64,000 nucleotides of DNA from Microcella frigidaquae (GCF_014200395.1 NZ_JACHBS010000001.1:1302001-1366000), one strand, 5' to 3'; counted from the stretch's first letter, positions 21,288 through 31,060 are shown. The notes: a model not told the origin generated them from the letters alone. Program-made: numbers and translations.

Positions 21288-22333
21288 GCGCCGCTCCCCA
21301 CCGCGAGGCCGATCGCCGTGATCCAGGTCTGCATCTCCTCGTCGCTGGCCTTGCCGCGCAGGGTGTGCGAGGCGGTCACCCCGGCGAGCGGGTTGACCGG
21401 CACGACCGAGATGCGCGTCGACTCGGCCAGTGCACTGGCGAAGCCGCGCATCCGGGTCGCCCCGCCGGCGACGGAGAGGTGATCGAAGGCCACGCCCGAG
21501 CGCAGACCGGCGAAGTAGGCGAGGGTGTTGCGCACCGCGGTGAGCAGCTCGCTGGTCGCCTCGTGGATGACCTCGGCGGCGATGCGCTCGTCGTCGGTGG
21601 TGCCGACGGAGGTCAAGCCCAGATCGCGCTTGAGCGCCTCGGCGCGGTCGCGCGGGAGGCTCAGTCGCGTCATGAGGGCGCGCGTGGCGTCATCGCCCCC
21701 CGCGGGCACGATACGGACGAAGAGCGGCACGCCGGCCTGCACGATCACGATCGAGGTGGCGTTGGCGCCGATGTTCATGTGCACCGCGAACCCGCTGGTC
21801 GGGCTCGACAGGGTGTGCACGCGGGTCATCGCGAACGGCAGGAGGTCCATGCTGACCGGGTTGAGGCCGGCGAGGGTCGCGGCGGTGACGTTGGTCGTGA
21901 CCGCCTGCTTGAAGGCAGCGACCAGCAGCCCGTTGACGATCGGACCCGACTCACCCTGACCCTCGGAGATCGGGTAGTAGTCGAGAACCGCGTCATTGAT
22001 CGGCACGGGCAGGAGGTCCTGGACCTGGAACGGGAGCGACTCCTTGATCTGGGCGAGCGGCATGCGCGGCACGGCGAGGTCGCGCACGATGACGCTCTGC
22101 CCGCCGATGCCGAGGGCGATGTCCTTCGTCCGGAAGCCGCCGGCGGCCCAGAGCCGCTTGAAGGCCGAGGCCACGGTGTGCACCTCGAGCACCTCGCCGC
22201 GCTTCACCGATCCCTCCGGCAGCGCGACCTCGTGGGCGCGCACAATCGTCGGACGCGCCTTGCTCGCGTCGTCGATCTCGACCGCGCGCAGCATCGAGCT
22301 GCCGATGTCGACTCCGACTACTCCGCCTGCCAT
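21284..22333 (-). CDS. pilM: PilM, actin-like ATPase of the pilus platform
   Basis: 349 residues from ATG 22333, preceded by GAGAGGA. It has the actin/FtsA-like fold: phosphate-1 loop VGVDIGSSMLRAVEI at 5-19, FAVHMNIGANATSIVIV as the phosphate-2 region and LSVAGGATRMRGF near residues 290-302 as the adenosine motif. PilM binds the N-terminal peptide of PilN in the cytoplasm and links it to the motor ATPases. Confidence 0.92.
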   Translation of the reverse strand: MAGGVVGVDIGSSMLRAVEIDDASKARPTIVRAHEVALPEGSVKRGEVLEVHTVASAFKRLWAAGGFRTKDIALGIGGQSVIVRDLAVPRMPLAQIKESLPFQVQDLLPVPINDAVLDYYPISEGQGESGPIVNGLLVAAFKQAVTTNVTAATLAGLNPVSMDLLPFAMTRVHTLSSPTSGFAVHMNIGANATSIVIVQAGVPLFVRIVPAGGDDATRALMTRLSLPRDRAEALKRDLGLTSVGTTDDERIAAEVIHEATSELLTAVRNTLAYFAGLRSGVAFDHLSVAGGATRMRGFASALAESTRISVVPVNPLAGVTASHTLRGKASDEEMQTWITAIGLAVGSGA

Positions 22334-22343
22334 CGCCGTCCTC

Positions 22344-23171
22344 TCAGTCCAGTCCGAACAGCGCGAGATACCCCCGCGCGATCGGCTCACCCAGCAGGAT
22401 CCCCATCCAGGCTCCCCCCAGCATCCACGGCCCGAAGGGGATTCCCGTGGTGCGACGCGCCCGGCGCGCCGCGATCAGCACGAGGGCCGCGAGGCCTCCG
22501 AGCAGGAACGCTCCGAGCGCACCGACGGCGAGCGCCTCCCAGCCGACCCACCCGAGCACGAGCCCGATGACGCCGGCGAGCTTCACATCGCCCATCCCCA
22601 TGCCGCGCGGCGAGATGAGCGCGAGAGCGAGGTAGAAGATGAACAGGATGCCCGCCCCGGCCGCGGCCCGCCCAGCCGCCTCCCCCGCTCCGGTGAGGAG
22701 CGCGGCGGAACCGAGCAGCACCGCGAGCACGGCATAGGAGGGCAGCACGATCCGGTCGGGGAGGCGATGGGTCTCGAGATCGATCGCGGTCAGGGCGATG
22801 CTGATGCCGGCGAACCACAGCAGCGCGACCAGCTCGAGCACCGCAGCCGCGACGTCGGCCGGGGTCGTTGCGGCGAGGATGCGCGGCGCGACGAGGGCGG
22901 CGAGCCCGGCGAAGCTCAGGGCCGTGGCGAGCTCGACGACCGCGTAGCGCGCCGCGATGGGCGCCGCGCACGACCGGCAGCGCCCACGCAGAAGGAGCCA
23001 GGAGAGCACGGGGATGTTGTCGCCAGGCCGGATCGGCGCCGCGCAGCTCGGGCACGCGCTCGGCGGGGAGACCACCGAGAGGCCGCGCGGCACCCGGTGG
23101 ATCACGACGTTGAGGAAAGAACCGATCGCGGCACCGAGCACCCCGACGATGAGCGGCATGACGACCGTCAT
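22344..23171 (-). CDS. pilD: Prepilin peptidase / N-methyltransferase
   Basis: 275 residues, polytopic. The cytoplasmic zinc-binding loop has C40, C43, C65 and C68 (CPSC and CRSC), typical of the methyltransferase-containing form. The catalytic aspartates are D131 in AIDLETHRLPD and D195 in GMGMGDVKLAG. It cleaves after the glycine of the four prepilin leaders encoded in this locus and N-methylates the new Phe/Ile. A second Met at 23159 is an alternative start. Confidence 0.95.
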   Translation of the reverse strand: MTVVMPLIVGVLGAAIGSFLNVVIHRVPRGLSVVSPPSACPSCAAPIRPGDNIPVLSWLLLRGRCRSCAAPIAARYAVVELATALSFAGLAALVAPRILAATTPADVAAAVLELVALLWFAGISIALTAIDLETHRLPDRIVLPSYAVLAVLLGSAALLTGAGEAAGRAAAGAGILFIFYLALALISPRGMGMGDVKLAGVIGLVLGWVGWEALAVGALGAFLLGGLAALVLIAARRARRTTGIPFGPWMLGGAWMGILLGEPIARGYLALFGLD

Positions 23172-23205
23172 CGGCGCCCGTGCGTCACGGAGGTGGACGG
23201 ATTCA

Positions 23206-24852
23206 TCACGCAGGAACGTCGATGTCGGTGTACTCGATCAGGTCGCCAGGGGTGCCGGGCAGCGGCTCGCCGCCGACCGCGCCGCCGCCACCGGGGCCGC
23301 CCGCGCCATTGCCGAGGTCGAACCCGGGGATGCCGATCGGCACGTAGGTGAGCTCGCTGTTGTTCGAGAAGGACACGTTCGAGGCGTAGTACTGCCCGCG
23401 CCAAGTGAGGCTGTTGCTATTGAACACCGGGCACGGCGTGTAAACGATGACCGCGATGGGCGCTTCGAGCTCGTTCTGGTTGTTGATGTCGATGCGGCCG
23501 CAGCCGGTGCTGGTGGGCTTGCCGTCCGCCACCGTGTCCGGCGTGATGAAGCGCAGGGCGCGGTCGATGCTCCCGTTCGAGACCGCGGTGAAGTCCTCGA
23601 TGTTCGCGGTGCGCGGCAGGATGAACGTGATGTCGGTGCGCATGGTCAGCTTCCACTTGGCACTCGACGAGATCGTGAACGACGAGCAGGCGCGAGCATC
23701 GATGACGGTCGGTGTCGTGTACCCGCTGATCGCGGTCACCGCCGCCGAGCTCACCGTCTTGTTGTCGATGATGCAGGAGCCGCCCCAGGTGCGCACCGTC
23801 CAGCCGCGCGACTGCCAGTCGGCGGCGACGAAGTTCACGTCGACCCACGGCGGACGCGTGGGCGCCACGACATCGGCGCGGTTGTAGAACACCGGGTCGG
23901 CGCCCGTCGTGCGCGCCACCGAGCAGGCGTCACCGGCAGCGTCCCAGCCCGTCGCACCGGTCGTGCAGCGCTGGCCCCAGCTGTCGATCTCGCCGCGGGC
24001 GTAGACACCGCCCTCGATCGTGGTGCTCGGGTCGATGCGCGTGAGTCCGGTGCCGGCGGCGATGACATCTCCGCCGATGGTCTTGTTGCCCTGCAGCGTC
24101 ACGGTGCCCGACGCCCAGACATTGCCCCCGGCGCTGCAGGTGTTGTCGAGCTGGATGTTGCCGTTCGCGGCGACGATATCGCCCTCAACGTACACGCTGT
24201 TGCTGCAGAGGATGTTGCCCTCAGCGACGATGACGTTGGCCTGGTTGCCGTTGAAGGAGAGCAGCTCGAGGCTGTTCGCGAGACCCGGCGTGCCGTAGCT
24301 GAAGACCGCGGCACCCGTCACCGCCGCGGTGTTCGCACCGGGGCGCCAGGTGTAGATGGCCTGCACGGCCGAGGCGTCACCGGCCGAAGCCGACTCGGCG
24401 ACACCCTCGTCGGCTGCGAAGCCCACCGACTGGATGCGGATCTGCGTCGCGGCATCGATCGGACAGCCGGCGGTCCAGGCCGCCGCCGTGCTGATGCGGT
24501 AGGCGATGGTGGACTCGAAGAAGGGCGCCGCGGCAGCGGCACCGGTGAGCGCCGGGTCGACCGAGCCCTGGGTCGCCGTCAGCTCGCCGGAGGCAGGGCA
24601 GTCGTCGGCGAAGAGCGCCGCGATCATCGCGTCGACGCCCGCCTCGGCGGCGGCGTTCGACTGCACGCTGGCCCGCGTGAGGGACGTGAAGCCGAGTGCC
24701 TGCACCGTGGCGCTGGTGACCGTCATCGTGATGATCGAGGTCACGGCGAGAAGGCCGATGACGGCGATCATGGCGTTGCCGCGCTCGCCGTCGGCACGGC
24801 CGAGGCGATCGATGCGGCGGAGGCTGCGGCGCAGAGGGCTGATCAGAAGCAT
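23206..24852 (-). CDS. Large PilX-like pilus-associated protein
   Basis: 548 residues. The N-terminus resembles PilX: ERGNAMIAVIGLLAVTSIITM gives a membrane helix at about 24-46, followed by an alpha segment with SNAAAEAGVDAMI. It lacks the canonical GF-x-x-x-E cleavage site. The large C-terminal part has repeated short beta-helix-like units (VEGDIVAANGNIQLDN, then ASGTVTLQGNK) and about 10 cysteines, suggesting an extracellular disulfide-bonded domain. The ATG at 24852 overlaps the preceding prepilin gene by 10 bases. A minor-pilus tip or adhesin role is inference. Confidence 0.75.
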   Translation of the reverse strand: MLLISPLRRSLRRIDRLGRADGERGNAMIAVIGLLAVTSIITMTVTSATVQALGFTSLTRASVQSNAAAEAGVDAMIAALFADDCPASGELTATQGSVDPALTGAAAAAPFFESTIAYRISTAAAWTAGCPIDAATQIRIQSVGFAADEGVAESASAGDASAVQAIYTWRPGANTAAVTGAAVFSYGTPGLANSLELLSFNGNQANVIVAEGNILCSNSVYVEGDIVAANGNIQLDNTCSAGGNVWASGTVTLQGNKTIGGDVIAAGTGLTRIDPSTTIEGGVYARGEIDSWGQRCTTGATGWDAAGDACSVARTTGADPVFYNRADVVAPTRPPWVDVNFVAADWQSRGWTVRTWGGSCIIDNKTVSSAAVTAISGYTTPTVIDARACSSFTISSSAKWKLTMRTDITFILPRTANIEDFTAVSNGSIDRALRFITPDTVADGKPTSTGCGRIDINNQNELEAPIAVIVYTPCPVFNSNSLTWRGQYYASNVSFSNNSELTYVPIGIPGFDLGNGAGGPGGGGAVGGEPLPGTPGDLIEYTDIDVPA

Positions 24853-25454
24853 TGCGGGCTCGCATTCGATTGAGGACCACGGCCAGTGGCGGCCGTCACG
24901 AAGAGGGATGCGGGGCCGGCGTCCCCGTCGACGGTGAAGTTCACGGCCACGCCGCGCGTGCCCTGCGCGGCGAACACCGGCTGCGGGGTTCCACCGCTGC
25001 CGATGACGGGCTCGATTCCAGCGCTCACGACAGTCCATTCGGAGCCGACGGCTCCGGGGGTGGGCGCCGTGATCAGCGACGTGCTCGACCGCTGGTAGAC
25101 CTGGCCGAGGGTCGCGTCGTAGAAGAAGGCGTGGCAGCGTGCGGTGCCGCCGGCGGTGGTGCGCACCCGCACGGTGACGGACTGCCCGCCGGAGATCGGG
25201 GTCACCTGGACGGCGGTCGAGTTGCGCACGATCTGCTCGACGCTGTTCGCCACGAGCTGGCCGTCGGTGGTCGAGCCGGTCACGTCGCGCACGGTGCGGT
25301 CGGCCTGGATGGCGCTGATGACCACGCTCGCGACGATCGTGATGACGACGCCGAAGAGCGCCGAGGCGATGAGGAGCTCGATGAGCGTGAATCCGCGGTC
25401 GTCGGCGGTGCGGGCGGCGGCGCGGCTCTGTCGGCGCATCACGACGGCGCTCAC
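24843..25454 (-). CDS. PilW-like minor prepilin
   Basis: 203 residues; GTG start overlapping the previous gene's stop (GTGA). Prepilin leader DDRG / FTLIELLIASALFG with cleavage after G21 and the conserved Glu at position 5 of the mature protein, then a single hydrophobic helix. The globular domain ends with a Cys pair (SPQCF at the very C-terminus and RCHAFFY upstream). A substrate of PilD and a likely member of the pilus priming complex. Confidence 0.85.
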   Translation of the reverse strand: MSAVVMRRQSRAAARTADDRGFTLIELLIASALFGVVITIVASVVISAIQADRTVRDVTGSTTDGQLVANSVEQIVRNSTAVQVTPISGGQSVTVRVRTTAGGTARCHAFFYDATLGQVYQRSSTSLITAPTPGAVGSEWTVVSAGIEPVIGSGGTPQPVFAAQGTRGVAVNFTVDGDAGPASLFVTAATGRGPQSNASPQCF

Positions 25455-25912
25455 GGCGTGCCGTCCAGGTAGATGAGGGTGCGCGCGTCAGCGATCGGTG
25501 TGCGGGTCGCGTCGGCCAGATCGAACGCGACGACGGTGACGCGCATCGCCGTGCCGTCCGTGCACGACGCGACAGCGGGCACCGACGTGACCACCCGGAG
25601 AGTGACGCCCTGGGCGTCGACGGTGTCGCTCGTCGCGTTGAGCAGCTGGGCGCCCGCGCAGTCGGCCGCCCCGCGCGTCCGGGCCGCGTCGATCGCCTGC
25701 GACACGAGACGGTTCGCGGTCGCGCTCGTCGAGTTGACCTCGGAGGCGCGGAGGGCCGTGACGAGGACCGGGACGAAGGCGATCGCCAGGAGGGAGATCA
25801 GGAACATCGAGATGATGATCTCGATGAGTCCGATGCCGCGATCATCCGCGGCGGCGCGACGGGCGTCGGCGGGCACGACGGCACGCGGAGCGAGTGCTCG
25901 CTGCTGCGTCAT
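25451..25912 (-). CDS. PilV-like minor prepilin
   Basis: 153 residues. Type III leader DDRG / IGLIEIIISMFLISLLA with cleavage after G26 and Glu at +5, followed by a hydrophobic helix. Two cysteines in the globular part. It is the first gene of a run pilV-pilW-pilX-like-pilD-pilM-pilN-pilO whose members nearly all overlap or abut, and starts downstream of the pilA terminator. Confidence 0.83.
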   Translation of the reverse strand: MTQQRALAPRAVVPADARRAAADDRGIGLIEIIISMFLISLLAIAFVPVLVTALRASEVNSTSATANRLVSQAIDAARTRGAADCAGAQLLNATSDTVDAQGVTLRVVTSVPAVASCTDGTAMRVTVVAFDLADATRTPIADARTLIYLDGTP

Positions 25913-25983
25913 AGTGATCCCCCCGATCCTGTCGCGATGGTGCGTGTCTGTTCAGTTGTCGAGATTCGGTCGCTCTAGTGTGA

Positions 25984-26003
25984 CCGATTCGCCCGAGAAT
26001 CGG
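25984..26003 (-). terminator. Second hairpin after pilA
   Basis: Perfect seven-base inverted repeat CCGATTC / GAATCGG with a six-base loop, directly beyond the main pilA terminator on the minus strand and upstream of the pilV-like gene. It could back up termination or belong to the leader of the downstream minor-pilin transcript. Confidence 0.4.
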
Positions 26004-26005
26004 CA

Positions 26006-26033
26006 GATGGGGCCGCCCAGGGGCGGCCCCATC
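26006..26033 (-). terminator. pilA terminator
   Basis: Perfect 13-bp inverted repeat GATGGGGCCGCCC / GGGCGGCCCCATC with only two bases in the centre, 27 bases after the pilA stop. It separates the highly expressed major pilin from the downstream minor-pilin genes. Confidence 0.8.
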
Positions 26034-26060
26034 CGATCGATCGTGACGATCTGCTCCGGA

Positions 26061-26468
26061 TTACGGGCAGGGGACCTCAGCGGGGCCCGCAGCGCCGGGG
26101 CCGACGCTGAAGACGGCGCCGCTGGCGCTGACGGCCTCGAGGCAGAAGTTCAGACCACCGGTGGCGATCTCGACGCTGCCCGGGAAGCCCAGGTCGGTGA
26201 GCGCCTGCGGAGCGGCGCCGGCGAGAGCGGCGTCGGGGCCGTCGGGGTCGGACACCAGCGAGCTGACCACGGCGACCTTGGCGGTGGCGAGGTCGGAGAT
26301 GGCGGCCGAGTTCTGCGCCTGCGCCTGCTGGCCCAGGAACACCGGGACGGCGATCGCGGCGAGGATGCCGATGATGATGACGACGACGAGAAGCTCGATC
26401 AGGGTGAAGCCCTTCTCGTCGTTCTCGATGCGCTCGAGGCGGTTCTGCAGAGCAGTGCGAATGGACAT
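26061..26468 (-). CDS. pilA: Major type IV pilin
   Basis: 135 residues. Leader ending NDEKG, cleavage after G20, mature protein FTLIELLVVVIIIGILAAIA with E25 (mature Glu5). A small globular domain with C-terminal disulfide-loop cysteines (FCLEAV...EVPCP). Start ATG 26468 with AAAGGAAA. It has its own upstream gap and downstream terminator, consistent with separate strong expression as the main pilus subunit. Confidence 0.92.
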   Translation of the reverse strand: MSIRTALQNRLERIENDEKGFTLIELLVVVIIIGILAAIAVPVFLGQQAQAQNSAAISDLATAKVAVVSSLVSDPDGPDAALAGAAPQALTDLGFPGSVEIATGGLNFCLEAVSASGAVFSVGPGAAGPAEVPCP

Positions 26469-26576
26469 GTGTCCGTTTCCTTTCCCATCAAGTGAAGGTT
26501 GACAGGTGGGCCCCCCACGGAACATGAAACCGGCCCCCCAGGTGATTACTGTGCCACTCCCAGCCCCTTCAGGGCA

Positions 26577-26592
26577 TCCCCCGTGCGGGGGA
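26577..26592 (-). terminator. Hairpin between pilC and pilA
   Basis: TCCCCC-GTGC-GGGGGA, a six-base perfect stem with tetraloop, 17 bases after the pilC stop and 109 before the pilA start. Plausible terminator or attenuator that isolates pilBTC from pilA. Confidence 0.5.
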
Positions 26593-26608
26593 CAGTGCGG
26601 CGTGTCGA

Positions 26609-27838
26609 TTAGATCTGGTTGAAGACGTCGAATATCGGAAGGTAGAGCGCCACGATCATGCCACCCAGGATGACGCCGAGGAAGGCGATCATGAGCGGCT
26701 CGATCAGCGAGGTGAGCGCCTCGGTCGTGCTCTGCACCTCGCTGTCGTAGAAGTCGCTGATCTTCTCGAGCATGGTCTCCAGCGCACCCGAGTCCTCGCC
26801 GACGGCGATCATCTGGGTGACCATGGTCGGGAAGATCGGCTCGGTCGCGAGCGGCGCGGCGATCGAGCGCCCCTGCCGCACCGAGTCCTGCACCGATTGC
26901 ACCGCCTGCTCGACCTGCCAGTTGCCGGAGGTCGAGCCGACGATCGAGAGCGCCTGCAGGATCGGCACGCCGGCGCCGATCATCGTGCCGAAGTTGCGCG
27001 TGAAGCGGGCGATGGCGATCTTCTTGAACAGCTCGCCGAACACGGGCATCTTGAGCAGCGCGGGCTCCCACACCGAGCGGAACTTCGGGGTGTGACGGTT
27101 GGCGCGCCACCAGATCGTGCCGACGATGATGGCGACGATCACGAGCGGCCCGAGCCAGACCATGTTCTGCGAGATGACGACGAGGATGCGCGTGGGAAGC
27201 GGAAGCTCTCCCCCGAGATCCTTGAAGAGGTCGTCGAAGACCGGGACGATGAACAGGATCATGCCGACGACGGCGAGCAGCGCCATGATCAGGACGACGA
27301 CCGGATAGGTGAGCGCCGACTTGATCGTGGCCTTGAGCTCGACCTCCTTGTCGTAATTCTTCGCGATCGAGTCGAGCGAGGTCTCGAGGAAGCCGCCGAC
27401 CTCGCCCGCGCGGACGAGATTGACGAAGATCGGCGGGAAGATGCGCGGATGCTTCGCCAGGCTGTCGGAGAACGTGCTGCCCTCCTCGACCCCCGAGCGC
27501 ACTTCGTCGAGCGTGGACGCGAGCTTCGGGTTCTCCGACTGGTCGGCGAGGATCGTCAGCGCCTTCAGCAGCGGCAGACCGGCACTGATCATGGTGGCGA
27601 GCTGGCGGCTCATCACCGCGAGGTCCTTGATGCTGACCTTCTTGTCGAAGAGCCCGCCGAACGAGATCTCGCGCTGGAGGCCCGTGCCGCCGGTCACCTG
27701 CTCGATCGAGATGGGGGCGATGCCCATGGTGCGCAGGCGCGAGACGACCGAGGCCTCGCCCGCTGCATCGACGCGGCCCTTGACGACCTTGCCGCTGGAG
27801 TCGCGGCCCGTGTAGGCGAAGGTGAGAGTCGCCGCCAT
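26609..27838 (-). CDS. pilC: PilC, type IV pilus platform protein
   Basis: 409 residues, standard length. Two T2SSF domains: the first about 70-195 with MSRQLATMISAGLPLLKAL, the second about 275-400 with FTRNFGTMIGAGVPILQAL, and three membrane helices (about 170-195, 215-245, 375-400). It is the inner-membrane platform moved by PilB and PilT. Its ATG overlaps the pilT TAA by one base. Confidence 0.96.
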   Translation of the reverse strand: MAATLTFAYTGRDSSGKVVKGRVDAAGEASVVSRLRTMGIAPISIEQVTGGTGLQREISFGGLFDKKVSIKDLAVMSRQLATMISAGLPLLKALTILADQSENPKLASTLDEVRSGVEEGSTFSDSLAKHPRIFPPIFVNLVRAGEVGGFLETSLDSIAKNYDKEVELKATIKSALTYPVVVLIMALLAVVGMILFIVPVFDDLFKDLGGELPLPTRILVVISQNMVWLGPLVIVAIIVGTIWWRANRHTPKFRSVWEPALLKMPVFGELFKKIAIARFTRNFGTMIGAGVPILQALSIVGSTSGNWQVEQAVQSVQDSVRQGRSIAAPLATEPIFPTMVTQMIAVGEDSGALETMLEKISDFYDSEVQSTTEALTSLIEPLMIAFLGVILGGMIVALYLPIFDVFNQI

Positions 27839-29370
27839 TACCGGGCACCCCCGAATCCGTCGGCGAACGGCTGACCCGCCGGGGCGCCGTCAGGAGCGGC
27901 ACGATGGACGAGACGATTGAAGTTCTCGGGGTCCTGCATCTTCGCCTGCGCGGCCTCGTGGGTGACCATGTGGCTGTTCACGAGGTCGGCGAGGTGCTGG
28001 TCCATCGTGTGCATGCCGGCATCGCGGCCCGCCTGGAGCGCCGAGGTGATCTGGTAGGTCTTGCCCTCGCGGATCAGGTTGGCGATGGCGCCCGTGGTCA
28101 TCATGATCTCCGTCGCGATAATGCGGCCCTGGCCGGTGGCGCGCGGCAGCAGCGTCTGACAGACCACACCCTGCAGGGTGAGCGCGAGCTGCGAGCGCAC
28201 CTGGCCCTGCTGGTGCGGCGGGAAGACGTCGATGATGCGGTCGATCGTCTGCGCGGCCGACTGCGTGTGCAGCGTCGCGAAGACGAGGTGGCCGGTCTCG
28301 GCCGCGGTGAGCGCGGTCGAGACCGTCTCGAGATCGCGGAGCTCGCCGATGAGGATCACATCCGGGTCCTGCCGCAGCACGCGCTTGAGCGCGTCGGCGA
28401 AGGAGTGCGTGTCGGAGCCGACCTCGCGCTGGTTGACGAGCGCGCGCTGGTTGCGGTGGACGAACTCGATCGGGTCCTCGATCGTGACGATGTGGTCGGC
28501 ACGCGTCTTGTTCACCAGGTCGATGAGCGCGGCGAGCGTTGTCGACTTGCCCGAGCCGGTCGGCCCGGTGACGAGAACCAGCCCGCGCGGGAGCGCGGCG
28601 AACTTCGCCACCACACCGGGCACGCCGAGCTGCTTGAGCGACTTGATCTCGGTCGGGATGAGACGGAAGGCGGCCGCCATCGCGTCGCGGTCCTTGTAGA
28701 AGTTCACCCGGAAGCGGAAGTCGCCGCGCGGGCTGATGGCGAAGTCGAGCTCCCACTCGCGCGCGAAGACCTCCCGCTGGTGCTCGTTCATGATCGTCTC
28801 GAGCATCGCGGTGACATCGTCGCGGCTCCAGATCGTCGAGCCGGTGGCCGGGGTGAGCTCGCCATCGACGCGCACCATGGGCGGCGCATCCGCGGCCACG
28901 TGCAGGTCGGACCCTCCGCGGGCGACGACGTCATCGAGCGCCGCGAGCAGGGCCGGGTGGATGCCCGTCATGGCCTGCGCCGAGCCCAGGGGCGGCGGCG
29001 CGGGCAGGGCGGCCGCGCCGAGCGGAGGCGGAGCATCCACAGCCGCGGTCGTCACGGAGGGCGTGGCAGCGGTCGCGACCGGAGCAGCGGGCGGCGGCGC
29101 CGTGTACGCCTGCTGCCCGACCGGGGGCGGCGGGGCGAGATGCGGCGCACCGGTCGCGAGATCGGGCAGCGGCGAGACAGTGGGCACCCCGACGGGCGGG
29201 GGCGGCGCGAGCACAGGAGCGCCCATCGGCCCTGCCGGCGGCGGCGCGGCGGCCTGCGCCGCAGCCTGCGCGGCCACGGCAACGGCCCCGTCATCGGCGG
29301 TGACCGACCATACGCGGCGCGGGGCGCCGCCCTGGTCCACGGCGGGCCCGAGCCCGAGCGAGTCCGTCAT
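27838..29370 (-). CDS. pilT: PilT-type pilus retraction ATPase with Pro/Ala-rich extension
   Basis: 510 residues, about 140 longer than usual because of a Pro/Ala-rich N-terminal extension (residues 1-135) with repeated APPPP(L/V)G units. The core has LDDVVARGGSDLHVAADAPP, Walker A GPTGSGKST (269-277), IEDPIEF, Walker B ILIGELRD and the His box ATLHTQSA. It powers pilus retraction. The extension is unlike the rest of the family and may bind partners or be disordered. Confidence 0.93.
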   Translation of the reverse strand: MTDSLGLGPAVDQGGAPRRVWSVTADDGAVAVAAQAAAQAAAPPPAGPMGAPVLAPPPPVGVPTVSPLPDLATGAPHLAPPPPVGQQAYTAPPPAAPVATAATPSVTTAAVDAPPPLGAAALPAPPPLGSAQAMTGIHPALLAALDDVVARGGSDLHVAADAPPMVRVDGELTPATGSTIWSRDDVTAMLETIMNEHQREVFAREWELDFAISPRGDFRFRVNFYKDRDAMAAAFRLIPTEIKSLKQLGVPGVVAKFAALPRGLVLVTGPTGSGKSTTLAALIDLVNKTRADHIVTIEDPIEFVHRNQRALVNQREVGSDTHSFADALKRVLRQDPDVILIGELRDLETVSTALTAAETGHLVFATLHTQSAAQTIDRIIDVFPPHQQGQVRSQLALTLQGVVCQTLLPRATGQGRIIATEIMMTTGAIANLIREGKTYQITSALQAGRDAGMHTMDQHLADLVNSHMVTHEAAQAKMQDPENFNRLVHRAAPDGAPAGQPFADGFGGAR

Positions 29371-29395
29371 GTTCTGCTCCTTCTGCCGCTGCGCG

Positions 29396-31060
29396 TCAGG
29401 CGACGACGCGCAGCACTTCCTCGATCGAGGTCAGGCCGGCCCGGACCTTCGCCCAGCCGTCCTGCCGCAAGGTCAGCATGCCCTGCTCGGTCGCCGTCTG
29501 CATGATCTCGATGCTCGACGCGCGGGCGACCGCGAGACGCTCGATCTCCTCCGAGACCATCATGACCTCGTGGAGGGCCAGTCGGCCGCGGTACCCGGTG
29601 CCCGAGCAGGCCGAGCACCCGACCGCGTGGTAGAACCGCGGCGAGAGCTCATCCTCACGGCGGCCGAAGCCGAGGCTGTCGAGGTGCGGGGGCTCGTACT
29701 CTTGCAGCTGCTTGCAGCGGTCGCAGAGTCGGCGAGCCAGTCGCTGGGCGACCACGCAGTCGAGCGCCGAGCCGACCAGGAACGGCTCGATGTCCATCTC
29801 GATGAGGCGCGTGATGGCGCTCGGCGCGTCGTTCGTGTGCAGGGTCGATAGCACGAGGTGGCCGGTGAGGGCGGCCTCGATCGCGATCTGGGCGGTCTCC
29901 TGGTCGCGGATCTCACCGATAAGGACGACGTCGGGGTCGGAGCGCAGGATGCTGCGCAGGGCGCTCGCGAACGTCAGGCCCGCCTTCGGGTTCACCTGCA
30001 CCTGGTTGATGCCGGCCATTCGATACTCGACCGGGTCCTCGACCGTGATGACGTTGATCTCGGGGCGCGCCACCGCGTGCAGCGTCGTGTAGAGGGTGGT
30101 CGACTTTCCCGAACCGGTCGGCCCGGTGACGAGGATCATGCCGTAGGGCTTGGTGTACGAGCCGCGGTAGACGGAGAGGTTGCGCTCGAGCATCCCGAGA
30201 TCGGAGATGTCGCGCTGGGTCGCGTTGTTGTCCAGGATGCGCATGACGACCTTCTCGCCCCAGACCGTGGGCAGTGTCGCGACGCGGAGGTCGATCACCT
30301 GCCCGCCGTGCTGCACCGACATGCGGCCGTCCTGCGGGCGCCGGCGCTCGGCGATGTTGATGTCGCTCATGATCTTGAGGCGCGAGATGACGCCGTTCTG
30401 GATGTTCTTCGGCGCCTGCTGGACGTCGTGGAGGACGCCGTCGATGCGGTACCGCACGCGCATCTCGAACTCGCCCGGCTCGATGTGGATGTCGGAGGCG
30501 AGATCCTGGATCGCCTGGCCGATGATGAGGTTCACGAACCGCACGATCGGGGCGTCGTCGGCGTCGGCCTCGCGCACCGCGATCTCGTCGGAGGACGAGG
30601 GGGCCGACTCCTCCTCGATCGCGGTCGTGAGGTCGCTCAGCTCACTGTCAGCGCGGTGGAAGCGGTTGATGGCGGCGAGAAGGTCGTTCTTCTCGGCGAC
30701 GACCGCGACGACGTGCATGCGGGTGATGGCCCGCACGTCATCCATGGCGAGCACGTCGCCCGGCTCGACCATCGCGAGCGTGATCGTCGTGGCCGTGGCG
30801 TGGATGGGCAGCACGCTGTGCCGTCGACACAGGGCCGCAGGGACCATCGCCACCGCGGTGCGGTCGACCGGGTACTCGGCGAGCTCGACGAACGAGAGAC
30901 CGGCGACCTCGGCCTTGGCGGAGGCGACCTGCGCGGGGCTCACGAGCCCGCGCTCGAGAAACTCGCCGACGACGGCCTCGTCGCCCTCGTCGCGCACCTT
31001 GTCGAGCGACTCGATGGGCAGCAGCCCACGGATGATGAGCACTTCACTCACGGATACCAC
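29396..31060 (-). CDS. pilB: PilB-type pilus extension ATPase
   Basis: 554 residues. GTG start 31060 after GGGGGGAGGG. An N-terminal MshEN-like domain (about 1-135) is followed by the secretion ATPase: Walker A GPTGSGKST (313-321), Asp box ITVEDPVEY, Walker B VVLIGEIRD and His box LSTLHTND. A zinc motif C446-x2-C449...C482-x2-C485 is typical of PilB/GspE. It drives pilus assembly. First gene of pilB-pilT-pilC. Confidence 0.95.
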   Translation of the reverse strand: MVSVSEVLIIRGLLPIESLDKVRDEGDEAVVGEFLERGLVSPAQVASAKAEVAGLSFVELAEYPVDRTAVAMVPAALCRRHSVLPIHATATTITLAMVEPGDVLAMDDVRAITRMHVVAVVAEKNDLLAAINRFHRADSELSDLTTAIEEESAPSSSDEIAVREADADDAPIVRFVNLIIGQAIQDLASDIHIEPGEFEMRVRYRIDGVLHDVQQAPKNIQNGVISRLKIMSDINIAERRRPQDGRMSVQHGGQVIDLRVATLPTVWGEKVVMRILDNNATQRDISDLGMLERNLSVYRGSYTKPYGMILVTGPTGSGKSTTLYTTLHAVARPEINVITVEDPVEYRMAGINQVQVNPKAGLTFASALRSILRSDPDVVLIGEIRDQETAQIAIEAALTGHLVLSTLHTNDAPSAITRLIEMDIEPFLVGSALDCVVAQRLARRLCDRCKQLQEYEPPHLDSLGFGRREDELSPRFYHAVGCSACSGTGYRGRLALHEVMMVSEEIERLAVARASSIEIMQTATEQGMLTLRQDGWAKVRAGLTSIEEVLRVVA